Made by a program: the position numbers and the translations under genes
Assembly (NCBI GenBank): GCA_964608735.1
Contig: CAZSPL010000083.1
Span: 1 to 14,515 of the forward strand
DNA from: CAZSPL01 sp964608735
GTDB taxonomy: Bacteria > JAJVIF01 > JAPKYR01 > CAZSPL01
Reading direction: 5' to 3'
Length of the DNA: 14,515 nt
Part shown: positions 1-6,699 of the stretch, piece by piece
Numbering within the stretch: position 1 is the first letter of the stretch
Layout: each line of letters starts with the position of its first letter
The notes under the pieces: model-generated
Told to the model about the DNA's origin: nothing
The model's database searches: none
The model's input: only the letters and a program-made list of their open reading frames with translations

Positions 1-103
1 AATAGGAATTATTACTGATATTCAACCCGCAAATGTTATTACATGCCTGTTTATAGCAATATATATTACATAAAATTGTCCCGCCCGGTTTCCAATCCCT
101 TAT

Positions 104-111
104 GCTATAAT
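104..111 (+). promoter_or_regulatory. Extended -10 promoter of the DUF1599-KARI-like unit
   Basis: A perfect TATAAT (106-111) is preceded by TGC (103-105), giving an extended -10 element. No convincing -35 hexamer lies 16-18 bases upstream, which is tolerated for extended -10 promoters. Transcription would start near 118, about 20 bases before the first ATG. The preceding 80 bases are clearly AT-richer than the rest of the window, as is common upstream of promoters. The promoter is inferred from sequence only. Confidence 0.5.
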
Positions 112-137
112 CGCGTATCAACTTATCCGGTGAAACC

Positions 138-431
138 ATGAGCATCCAGGAAACACTGAAACTATACGATGCCATCATCGCTGAAACCCAGCAGACGATG
201 CGGGACAAGGACCACGATTACGGCGAAAGCTGGCGATTAATGCGCCTGCCGTCCATCACCGACCAGATACTCGTAAAGGTCAAGCGTATTCAGCAACTCG
301 AAGAACTCGCCGCGAAGAGCCAGGAATCCAAGGTCGCCGAAGGACGCGAATCCGAATACAAGGACATCATCAACTACTGCATTTTCGCCATCATCAAGCT
401 GCGGGAACAAGCATCCGGAGCCGGAGCATAG
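138..431 (+). CDS. DUF1599 / Nmad1 (nucleotide modification associated domain 1) family protein
   Basis: This 97-aa, probably all-alpha protein matches the DUF1599 family, renamed nucleotide modification associated domain 1. The recognisable signature is KDHDYGESWRLMR (about residues 24-36), followed by a TDQILVKVKRI helix and, near the C-terminus, GRESEYKDIINYCIFAIIKL. Bacteroidetes members that I recall are roughly twice as long and carry two copies of the domain, so this is a single-domain form. The family is linked by comparative genomics to nucleotide or base modification, but its enzymatic activity is not settled. Here it has no phage or DNA-modification neighbours. The ATG at 138 is the only start that fits the extended -10 promoter; its ribosome binding site is weak. 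The next gene starts 5 bases after the stop, so the two are probably co-transcribed. Family assignment is good; the function is unknown. Confidence 0.8.
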   Translation: MSIQETLKLYDAIIAETQQTMRDKDHDYGESWRLMRLPSITDQILVKVKRIQQLEELAAKSQESKVAEGRESEYKDIINYCIFAIIKLREQASGAGA

Positions 432-436
432 CCCTT

Positions 437-1390
437 ATGAAAACTCCACCCCAAGGCTACGATGTGATCCCCGTTGATATCGCCCCCCTGCGTAAGAGGA
501 AAATCGGCATAATCGGCTTCGGCAACCAGGCGAAGCCCTGGGCCCTGAATATGCTCGATTCCGGGCTGGAAATCTATGCCGGGTTGCGCGCGGGTTCGGC
601 GAGCGCCCTTTCCGCGATAATGGACCTGATCGAAGTCCTGCCGCCGGACCGAGTCGCCAAACTGTGCGATGTCATCTGCATGCTTATCCCGGATGAATTG
701 ATTCCCGGGGTCTTGAAGGACGAATTATTCAGCCAGGCACCGAAGGGAGCCACTATCGTCCTGGCCCATGCCGGATCATTGTTATTTGAGGATATCACGT
801 TCCCCGAGAACATGGACGCAATCCTGCTCGCCCCGCATGGCCCCGGCGAAACCGTGCGCAAGCAGTATGTCAACGGAAATGGGCTTCCCGCTCAATGGGA
901 CATCATCCGCGATTCATCCGGAACCGCTCAGCAGACCGCCTTCGCGCTTGCATCGGCCCTGGGCTTCGCCACCGGAGGATTGCGCCGCATCGATTATAAA
1001 AAGGAAGCCGTCATCGACCTCTTCAGCGAACAGGCGGTCCTCGTCGGCGCTATGCTCGCCGCTATCGGCGAAGCCCTCGAAACACTAAAAAATGCCGGTT
1101 ATGACACGGCCGTATCAAGGGTGTCCTGCATCGATGAAATAAAATACACCGCGAACCTCTTCGCCGAACAGGGCCTCGACGGCGGCATCGAAAACGTCTC
1201 CTCGGCGGCGGCATTCGGCGCGCACAAAACGATGCAACTGCTTCACGAGCCGCTGAAGAACGCTTTCAAGCAACTCCTCGACGATATCGAATCCGGAAAA
1301 TTCACCTCTGCATTGAAAGCCGATTCCGCTGGTGGTCATCACGCGATAATTGAATTGAAGGAAAACCTCGGCAAGCTGATGAAGGATTGA
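437..1390 (+). CDS. Ketol-acid reductoisomerase (IlvC)-like NAD(P)-binding protein, divergent
   Basis: This 317-aa protein has the layout of class I ketol-acid reductoisomerase (KARI). It has a Rossmann domain with GIIGFGNQ (24-31) and the cofactor-phosphate loop LRAGSAS (50-56), then LIPDEL (83-88). The C-terminal all-alpha domain holds DLFSEQAVL (194-202), IDEIKY (232-237) and a C-terminal KNAFKQLLDDIESGKF segment as in IlvC. Canonical IlvC catalyses the NAD(P)H- and Mg-dependent isomeroreduction of acetolactate in branched-chain amino acid synthesis. Several hallmark residues differ. AHGF reads AHAG (His111 kept), APKGPG reads APHGPG (His134), and the Glu of ECLHE is Ser230, while Asp194, Glu198, Glu234 and the substrate-binding serine (255/256) remain. 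No ilvB, ilvN, ilvD or leu genes are nearby. It may be a paralogue with another substrate rather than the housekeeping enzyme. GGAG at 423-426 is the likely ribosome binding site; the gene lies 5 bases after the DUF1599 gene. Confidence 0.8.
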   Translation: MKTPPQGYDVIPVDIAPLRKRKIGIIGFGNQAKPWALNMLDSGLEIYAGLRAGSASALSAIMDLIEVLPPDRVAKLCDVICMLIPDELIPGVLKDELFSQAPKGATIVLAHAGSLLFEDITFPENMDAILLAPHGPGETVRKQYVNGNGLPAQWDIIRDSSGTAQQTAFALASALGFATGGLRRIDYKKEAVIDLFSEQAVLVGAMLAAIGEALETLKNAGYDTAVSRVSCIDEIKYTANLFAEQGLDGGIENVSSAAAFGAHKTMQLLHEPLKNAFKQLLDDIESGKFTSALKADSAGGHHAIIELKENLGKLMKD

Positions 1391-1414
1391 CACGCTCCCT
1401 TGCTACCGGCGCTC

Positions 1415-1443
1415 TTTACCTTGCCGGTGACTACGTGTAAAAT
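1415..1443 (+). promoter_or_regulatory. Promoter of the tRNA-Ser gene
   Basis: TTTACC (1415-1420) and TAAAAT (1438-1443) are separated by exactly 17 bases and resemble sigma-70 -35 and -10 hexamers. Transcription would begin around 1450, a few bases before the mature tRNA 5' end at 1454. An ACCGGC/GCCGGT inverted repeat (1405-1410 and 1423-1428) overlaps the region. It could be a weak hairpin at the end of the upstream gene, but it lacks a T-run. Confidence 0.5.
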
Positions 1444-1453
1444 CAACTCGCAT

Positions 1454-1538
1454 GGAGGCTTGTCCGAGTGGTCGAAGGAGGCGGTCTTGAAAACCGCTGA
1501 GCCGTCAGGCTCCGGGGGTTCGAATCCCTCAGCCTCCG
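1454..1538 (+). tRNA. tRNA-Ser(UGA)
   Basis: A complete class II tRNA of 85 bases. The acceptor stem GGAGGCT (1454-1460) pairs perfectly with AGCCTCC (1531-1537), with discriminator G at 1538. The anticodon arm is GCGGT-CTTGAAA-ACCGC, giving anticodon TGA, which reads UCA and related serine codons. A long variable arm (GAGCC-GTCA-GGCTC) is typical of serine tRNAs. The T-loop carries GGTTCGAATCC. The CCA end is not encoded and must be added after transcription. There is no sign of an integrated element at its 3' end. Confidence 0.97.
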
Positions 1539-1564
1539 TATGTTTCTCATCAATCCCGGCGCAT

Positions 1565-1588
1565 AAAAAAAACCGGCGTATGCCGGCT
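1565..1588 (-). terminator. Rho-independent terminator of the lipoyl-domain gene
   Basis: Read on the minus strand, this is a GC-rich hairpin with stem CCGGC/GCCGG, extended by a G-U and an A-U pair, and a 4-base ATAC loop. It is followed directly by a run of at least eight T. It lies 23 bases beyond the stop codon at 1611. On the plus strand the hairpin has an A-run before it and no T-run after it, so it does not look like a terminator for the tRNA. Confidence 0.85.
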
Positions 1589-1610
1589 CCGTTGAACGCG
1601 CGGGCTTTAT

Positions 1611-1982
1611 CTATATCAGGTTCTCTTCGTCGAGATTATCCAGGTTATCATGCATGGATTCCTCGGGCTCGTTTTCTTCCTTCGCCAGCTTATCTATATC
1701 TATAATTCCGGGACCTTCATCCACCATCATCTCATCATCTTCCACCTGGATGACGCCGATACGCTCCCCAGAGATAACCTCTTCGCCTTCCCAGCAGTAA
1801 ATCGCCGCGAGTATCCCCGCCGCCGGCGCATCAAGCTCGACATTCGACTTGTTCACTTCCAGTTCGATCACCGGCTCGCCGAATTCCACAAGTTCCCCTT
1901 CGCTCTTGAGCCAGTTCGAAATCTGCACGTCGTCGATTTCATCCGAAAACCTGGGGATCACTATGTCTATCTCGTAACTCAT
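1611..1982 (-). CDS. Stand-alone lipoyl/biotinyl-attachment domain protein with acidic tail
   Basis: This 123-aa protein resembles the lipoyl domain of 2-oxoacid dehydrogenase E2 subunits. It begins YEIDIVIPRFSDEIDDVQISNW, and the turn LEVNKSNVEL places the candidate lipoylated Lys45 (usual form ETDKATVEV). The second half of the domain follows as APAAGIL and GEEVISGERIGVI. Residues from about 82 onward form an acidic tail rich in Glu and Asp. There is no peripheral-subunit-binding or acyltransferase domain, and no E1, E3 or lipoate-ligase gene is adjacent, so its partner is unknown. I start at the ATG at 1982 rather than the longer open frame to 2096. The domain begins there, and GAGGTGG (1994-2000, minus strand) lies 11 bases upstream. 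Lipoylation is likelier than biotinylation because the residues flanking the lysine are not the AMKM biotin motif. Modification is inferred. Confidence 0.8.
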   Translation of the reverse strand: MSYEIDIVIPRFSDEIDDVQISNWLKSEGELVEFGEPVIELEVNKSNVELDAPAAGILAAIYCWEGEEVISGERIGVIQVEDDEMMVDEGPGIIDIDKLAKEENEPEESMHDNLDNLDEENLI

Positions 1983-2041
1983 TCGCTTTGCGGCCACCTC
2001 GTAATCATAATATCGCCCGTGCCCTGCCGGATGTAAACTCC

Positions 2042-2071
2042 TTGAGATAAAGCCCGCAATCATTTTAATAT
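2042..2071 (+). promoter_or_regulatory. Possible promoter of the propeller lipoprotein gene
   Basis: TTGAGA (2042-2047) and TAATAT (2066-2071), 18 bases apart, form the best sigma-70-like pair in the divergent spacer. They would give a leader of about 40 bases before the ATG at 2122. GGAGGG at 2111-2116 is a strong ribosome binding site. TATGAT at 2101-2106 is closer to the gene but would start transcription inside the ribosome binding site. Confidence 0.35.
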
Positions 2072-2121
2072 GTAACCCGTGGAATGCCGCATCCAAGTAC
2101 TATGATGCCAGGAGGGTTGGT

Positions 2122-4224
2122 ATGAGTTCGCGCTGGAAGCTGTCTTTTGGGGTCTTTCTTGTTTGTGCATGTTTCGTCGCGGGATGCAGCACAAATCTCC
2201 CTGAAACAACAGCGCCTATAAGCAATACTGTAAGCAGGTTCCCCTCGCTACCCGAAGGATACGAGGTTCTCGGGCAGTATAAGCTATTCTTCGACGGCTC
2301 ATCTGATGTAGTCCAGGCGGTCCCCTGCAGGGATTTGCTCATGGATAAGGAATACGTCGATGAAAACCTGTTTCCGACCTCCCTCGAATCAATCGGCTTC
2401 AAGCCCGACCCCACCTGCCCCAACGACTGGCTCGCGGGGGATATAACCTTCAGGATAACCATCGAAAACAACAGCGGGACCGATTATTACGATGTCTGGG
2501 CGGTCCTGTTTGACACCGGCGATGCCGAGATACTCGACCCGGCAAGCTGGGTGACCACGTTCAATTTCAGCATTAAGTATCCTTATATAGCTTTCGCCAC
2601 GGACGACCCTGAGTGCGCGCTTCCAGCGGGAGGCGTCGACTCACAGGTTCATCACTGGCACAATCCCTGCGACCATCCCGTCATCTACGTCGACATGGTT
2701 ATCGTCGGGAAGCCGTATCTGAATTCCGTTACGCCCACCGAAATCGAGTTACTGCCGCCAGTTGTAAAATCCCCCATCTGGGATCCGCTCGAAACCTATA
2801 ACTTCAAGGCGAGAATCAACGACCACCAGAAGGACTGCTCCGTGCTGGTCAGGCAGAACAACATCGGTATCCCAACCACCTTCCCGCTATACGATGACGG
2901 GCATCACGGCGACGACGCCCCCAACGACGGGCTGTTCGCAACCGGCACGGTGCCCTTCTTCCAGATCCCGTACGGGCAGTATGACGTGTGGCTCCAGGCA
3001 ATTTCCGCCAACGACAACATTCAGCTCTTCAACAAATACAACATACAGGTCGCCTATGTCGATCCTTCATGGGATGAACTGCGCATCATCGCCACATCCA
3101 ACCAGCAGAACCAGCTCGGCGTATGCAAGATCGCGCGGGATTCCGAGGGGCGCCTGCATTTCGCGTGGATCGAGCGCTACGACTGGGGCGGAACATACGT
3201 GTTCATGTGTAAATACCGCACATGGTTCGAGGGCGAATTCACCGACACGGTGCTTCTAAACTCCAATCAACTGAAGGAAGGATATCCGCTGCCCAACCTC
3301 GCCAATCCTCAGATAATCGTGACTCCCGAAGACGACGTCTATGTTATCTTCTACCAGTGGAACCCGAATTACATCGCGCACGTCTCGACATATTGCTCCA
3401 CGAATCCGAGGGGGGTCTGGGCCCAGCCCGTTCTCCTGAGCGGAACCCCGGTCTATTCCATGCACAGCCCGCATGCCGTCTATGCACCATACGATGACAG
3501 GGTTTATGTTGTCGCCGAGGACTACAGAAACAGCACTTACGGCGTCTGCATGACAAGCACCGAAGCCGGGCTGAATGACTGGGAACCCGCCACAAGGCTG
3601 TTTATTTCGCCCGCCGATGATTACTACGACCTCGATACGATAGACAGCCTCGTCGCGGGAGACGGCGGCGACCTCTACTTCGCCTTCTCGGAATATCAAT
3701 CCGGCGGCGACGATTCGAATGTTTACTTTACGAAAATCGACACGGACTCGAAAACCGCTTCGCCTCCGGTCAGGGTATCCGACCTGGATTCCGCCAATGG
3801 ACGCGAGCGCCATGCCTGCTTGTGGAAAGACCCCGCGGGAGAGATCGGCATCGCCTGGGCAGGCTTGAAGGATGCCGCCGACGCGCAGATGTCGATATAT
3901 TTCGACCTGAGCGACGATGGGAACCTATGGGGCCTCGACAAACGGATTTATAAGGGCACCACGACCAACGCCCTCCTACCGGTCGTCAAGCCGTACGGCC
4001 CTCGCCAATGGGGAATCTCGCTCAACCATGACCATACGAACTTCTTTATGGTAAGTTTCGACGGCGGAATGACCTTCTCCGACCCGGAGGTCGTCCAATC
4101 GCCCGGAAGCTGCAACCTCGGTTACTTTATCGTTACCGACGGGTTCGAAACATGGCATACCTGGCGCTCGAATTACGTCGATGTGGACTATAATATCTAC
4201 TTGAACAGAAGGTTTTACGAATAG
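2122..4224 (+). CDS. Lipoprotein with choice-of-anchor-X-like region and sialidase/BNR-like beta-propeller
   Basis: This 700-aa protein begins with a lipoprotein signal peptide: basic MSSRWK, a hydrophobic stretch and lipobox VAGC, giving lipidated Cys22. Residues about 23-210 form a beta-rich region of unknown family. Residues about 212-315 resemble the choice-of-anchor X type of beta domain. They include the loop LYDDGHHGDDAPNDGLFATG (about 255-274), whose Asp/Gly spacing suggests calcium binding. From about 315 to the end there are repeated sheets of the BNR/sialidase propeller type, such as ARDSEGRLHFAW, TPEDDVYVIFYQW and VAGDGGDLYFAFS. I cannot identify the full arginine triad and catalytic residues of true sialidases, so it may bind rather than cleave glycans. 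The likely location is the outer membrane or cell surface. The start is set by GGAGGG 5 bases before the ATG. The next gene also encodes a lipoprotein, so both may belong to one envelope function. Confidence 0.8.
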   Translation: MSSRWKLSFGVFLVCACFVAGCSTNLPETTAPISNTVSRFPSLPEGYEVLGQYKLFFDGSSDVVQAVPCRDLLMDKEYVDENLFPTSLESIGFKPDPTCPNDWLAGDITFRITIENNSGTDYYDVWAVLFDTGDAEILDPASWVTTFNFSIKYPYIAFATDDPECALPAGGVDSQVHHWHNPCDHPVIYVDMVIVGKPYLNSVTPTEIELLPPVVKSPIWDPLETYNFKARINDHQKDCSVLVRQNNIGIPTTFPLYDDGHHGDDAPNDGLFATGTVPFFQIPYGQYDVWLQAISANDNIQLFNKYNIQVAYVDPSWDELRIIATSNQQNQLGVCKIARDSEGRLHFAWIERYDWGGTYVFMCKYRTWFEGEFTDTVLLNSNQLKEGYPLPNLANPQIIVTPEDDVYVIFYQWNPNYIAHVSTYCSTNPRGVWAQPVLLSGTPVYSMHSPHAVYAPYDDRVYVVAEDYRNSTYGVCMTSTEAGLNDWEPATRLFISPADDYYDLDTIDSLVAGDGGDLYFAFSEYQSGGDDSNVYFTKIDTDSKTASPPVRVSDLDSANGRERHACLWKDPAGEIGIAWAGLKDAADAQMSIYFDLSDDGNLWGLDKRIYKGTTTNALLPVVKPYGPRQWGISLNHDHTNFFMVSFDGGMTFSDPEVVQSPGSCNLGYFIVTDGFETWHTWRSNYVDVDYNIYLNRRFYE

Positions 4225-4287
4225 ACTTGCAGGCTTCGACCGGGCATCCACCATACTCCATAAAGACTTGCCGGTGACTGATTCGGC

Positions 4288-4318
4288 TTGTTATTTTGCT
4301 GAAATAGGGTAATATAGT
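4288..4318 (+). promoter_or_regulatory. Possible promoter of the second lipoprotein gene
   Basis: TTGTTA (4288-4293) can pair with TAATAT (4310-4315, 16-base spacer) or with TATAGT (4313-4318, 19-base spacer). The region is markedly AT-rich compared with the flanking genes. The predicted start near 4322-4326 gives a short leader that includes the strong GGAGGAG (4338-4344). I see no terminator between the two lipoprotein genes, so read-through from upstream is also possible. Confidence 0.4.
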
Positions 4319-4348
4319 ATTGTCCAAAAAAACATATGGAGGAGCAAG

Positions 4349-6145
4349 ATGTATCGCTTTACCCTCACGCTTTCGACGGCAGTTCTCCTCGCTCTGCTTG
4401 TCGTAGTTCTCGGTTGCTCCCAGGCTACAACACCGGTTACGCCGGGCAACGATATCCCGGCCGCAAGGAGCCAGGATAATTCACTCGGCGAGAGATACCT
4501 CTGGGGTCTCTATGAAGTAACCGGAAGCACCAATCCACTGAGAGCCGAAGTCGCTCCGCTGAGGAACGCCGACTTCCATGCCAACGTGCGGAAATTCCTT
4601 GAAAACGGGCCGTGCGTCGACTGCCTCGAAATCGGCCATATGTACATCAGTGAAAACGGCAACCCCACATTCCAGGTCAAAATCAGGCATCCTTTCCCCG
4701 CCCAATTCTTCTACACGGGCTTCGATGTCCGCGCGATACTCATTCTCGACGGCTCCAACATCATGCCCGAAAGCGGCGTCGTTGTACCGGATAAAACCCT
4801 CGGCGATATCGAACTCGTCAACGCCGACGGCTATACGCCGCTGTATAACACGGTCATGTACGCCCCCGGCTCCCAGGGATTCCCCATCAAGGAATACAAC
4901 CAGGGCAAGTACGCTTTCTCCGGGAATTTCACCGGCACTCTGAACGGCTACAAAGTTTTTTACAATATTCTCAACAGGCATGTTTACTCCCCTCTCGGAG
5001 GCGGCGTGGTCTCGAGGGATTTTGAACTCGCCATCCCACCCGGCGATTTCAGGTTCGGCTATGCCGTGGATGCATCGTGGCTTCCGCCAACCGGTGATTA
5101 TCCCTATGACGACCCGCAGGCGGATTTCCCGCCCGGCGCCAACCAGCAGGAACCATACCAGGTGTCCATGTATATGGGCGAATTACCCCCGCTGGGAGGC
5201 AATGCCGAAGTCCTCATCGATATCTATGACTGGCAAGGCCCCGAAACCATCGACCGCGTTGAGATCGAAGCACCGGACTACTTCAACGGTTACTCCGATG
5301 CTGAATTCCTCGAGAACGGCGACGGGTATGTGCGCTATCACGGCTATGTCTGGAATCATCTCAGCCCTCCCGGCGACAATGCCTACCAGGTGCTCGTGCG
5401 AATAAGCGATACCCAGGTGCCCGATTCCGACCTCGGGTTGAAGTCCTACCAGATGATGCGCGTCGATGTCCCGCCCGATATACCCGGTCAGGATATCATC
5501 GTACTCGCCGACCTTACGGCCTTCATGCTCGACCCATTCCAGGCCGACAACGAAGTCTACCTCTACAATATGGTAAGTTACGTCCCGGCCCCGGGAAGCC
5601 AGGTGGAGGATTATAAGAAAATCCTCTTCTACGAAGGGCACGGCGGAACCATGTGGTATGACGACACAAACACCAAGAGCATCGTGCAAGCCGCGGGATA
5701 TACTTACATCAGGCATTCAAACAAACCGCTCCACGCTCTTGAAGATACTTACAAGGTCATCTTCATCTTCATGCCCGGATACTTCAATCACACCGATTGG
5801 TTCACGCCCGATGAAATCACCGAGCTCAAGCAGTTTGCCGAGATGGGCGGAAGGCTCATCCCCATCTGTGAGCGCGCGGTAGTGATGACCAACAAGGATG
5901 TATTCAACAAACTCATAGCCGACCTCGGCTCCGGAATCGTCGGACTCGATGTTGACTGGAATTATTCGATTACCATCACAGAGGAATTCATCTTCCCCGA
6001 CCAGGTAACCGAAAACGTCCACAGCATGTACGTCCAGTGGCCCTCGGCTCTCTCCGTGCAGTCCAGCGACAAGGTCATATTCATCCTGCCCGACCAGTTT
6101 AATAACGACATCGTCATGGCAAGAAGCCGCATCATCGTCGACTGA
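4349..6145 (+). CDS. Lipoprotein with C-terminal ThuA/GATase-like domain
   Basis: This 598-aa protein has a signal peptide and lipobox VLGC (lipidated Cys23), then a Thr/Pro-rich linker. The N-terminal half (about 45-375) is beta-rich and not a family I can name. It includes a Cys-x2-Cys pair (Cys89, Cys92) and the stretches TFQVKIRHPFPA and GFDVRAILIL. A Pro/Gly-rich segment around residues 225-250 has an acidic PYDDPQADFPPG core. From about 380 the chain changes to alternating strands and helices: QDIIVLADLTAF, KKILFYEGHGG, YKVIFIFMPGY and DEITELKQFAEMGGRLIPI. This resembles the ThuA/DUF4350 class of glutamine-amidotransferase-like flavodoxin folds; no catalytic Cys-His-Glu triad is evident. 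The strong ribosome binding site GGAGGAG lies 4 bases before the ATG. A terminator follows at 6193. It probably sits in the envelope; the function is unknown. Confidence 0.75.
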   Translation: MYRFTLTLSTAVLLALLVVVLGCSQATTPVTPGNDIPAARSQDNSLGERYLWGLYEVTGSTNPLRAEVAPLRNADFHANVRKFLENGPCVDCLEIGHMYISENGNPTFQVKIRHPFPAQFFYTGFDVRAILILDGSNIMPESGVVVPDKTLGDIELVNADGYTPLYNTVMYAPGSQGFPIKEYNQGKYAFSGNFTGTLNGYKVFYNILNRHVYSPLGGGVVSRDFELAIPPGDFRFGYAVDASWLPPTGDYPYDDPQADFPPGANQQEPYQVSMYMGELPPLGGNAEVLIDIYDWQGPETIDRVEIEAPDYFNGYSDAEFLENGDGYVRYHGYVWNHLSPPGDNAYQVLVRISDTQVPDSDLGLKSYQMMRVDVPPDIPGQDIIVLADLTAFMLDPFQADNEVYLYNMVSYVPAPGSQVEDYKKILFYEGHGGTMWYDDTNTKSIVQAAGYTYIRHSNKPLHALEDTYKVIFIFMPGYFNHTDWFTPDEITELKQFAEMGGRLIPICERAVVMTNKDVFNKLIADLGSGIVGLDVDWNYSITITEEFIFPDQVTENVHSMYVQWPSALSVQSSDKVIFILPDQFNNDIVMARSRIIVD

Positions 6146-6192
6146 TAAAAGCAGGATTCAATGGATTACTGAGTTTCAACATGTTAATGATT

Positions 6193-6219
6193 AAAGGACG
6201 CCTTCAAGCGTCCTTTTTG
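6193..6219 (+). terminator. Rho-independent terminator of the lipoprotein region
   Basis: The stem AAAGGACGC (6193-6201) pairs with GCGTCCTTT (6208-6216) around a 6-base CTTCAA loop, and the 3' arm runs into TTTTTG. It lies 47 bases after the lipoprotein stop. On the minus strand the same hairpin is followed by TTTAAT. It could also weakly terminate the addBA-cyclophilin operon, which ends at 6266. Confidence 0.88.
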
Positions 6220-6236
6220 TTATCCATCAAGGGTGC

Positions 6237-6254
6237 CGCACACTTAAGTGTGCG
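6237..6254. repeat. Perfect 18-base palindrome
   Basis: CGCACACTTAAGTGTGCG is identical on both strands. It lies between the plus-strand terminator and the end of the minus-strand cyclophilin-like gene. As RNA it could form a 7-bp stem with a TTAA loop; as DNA it could be an operator-like site. On the minus strand it is 11 bases beyond the stop codon but is followed by GGCACC rather than T, so it is at best part of a 3'-end structure. Confidence 0.6.
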
Positions 6255-6265
6255 TTTGCCGATAC

Positions 6266-6643
6266 CTATCCTTCCGACCATCTCTCAATGATGATCTCCG
6301 AGCCGTCCACCACGCAATCGAGGCATTCGAAATTCCCCAGCATCCTCCCTATAATTTCCACCTCGCTTGCCGGGACGGGATCCTTCCCGGTCGAAAGCGG
6401 TGTCTTCCCGAAAAACAACGCCAGCCCGTTGCCTGCGGGCCAGAATGCAATATCGCCCGGCTTGACGTGAAGCGTCGGCTGTTCGCATGTCAGGCATACT
6501 TCGATGTCGAAATAAATCTCTTCCCCCCAACGGTTCCCGACCCCCTTCACCGGCAGTGAATTGAGAAACTGCCTCGCCCCGTGTGAATCATTCAATTCCC
6601 CGCGTACAGTTTCGCTTCCGGCCTTGATTACTATCATCGGCAT
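6266..6643 (-). CDS. Cyclophilin-like fold protein, TM1367 (DUF369) type
   Basis: This 125-aa protein matches the TM1367-like cyclophilin-fold family (formerly DUF369). The key segments are GVGNRWGEEIYFDIEV (about 34-49), KPGDIAFWPAGNGLALFFGKTP (about 61-82) and SEVEIIGRMLGNFECL (about 93-108). These small beta-barrels share the fold of peptidyl-prolyl isomerases. I know of no demonstrated isomerase activity for the family, and its role is unknown. It starts 56 bases after the addA stop on the same strand, so it is probably the last gene of the addBA transcript. GGGGTG lies 7 bases before the first of two nearby ATG codons, which supports the start at 6643. Whether it works with AddAB or simply shares the message cannot be told from sequence. 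Confidence 0.82.
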   Translation of the reverse strand: MPMIVIKAGSETVRGELNDSHGARQFLNSLPVKGVGNRWGEEIYFDIEVCLTCEQPTLHVKPGDIAFWPAGNGLALFFGKTPLSTGKDPVPASEVEIIGRMLGNFECLDCVVDGSEIIIERWSEG

Positions 6644-6699
6644 TGGTTTTCACCCCGCCGTAGTATTGCCCCGATTTATAATGCTGATTCAACACTAAT

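Noticed and set aside
1420..1432. Identical 13-base CTTGCCGGTGACT upstream of the tRNA-Ser gene and at 4267-4279 upstream of a lipoprotein gene
   Set aside because: The spacing to the two -10 elements differs greatly, and a near copy also occurs inside addA coding sequence near 6783. It is probably chance plus compositional bias.
1454..1538. tRNA-Ser as an attachment site for an integrated element
   Set aside because: No integrase gene, no repeat of the tRNA 3' end and no compositional break are seen downstream.
1983..2096. 38-codon N-terminal extension of the lipoyl-domain protein
   Set aside because: The lipoyl domain begins at the ATG at 1982 with an upstream GAGGTGG. The extension runs through the divergent promoter region and has no resemblance to a targeting sequence.
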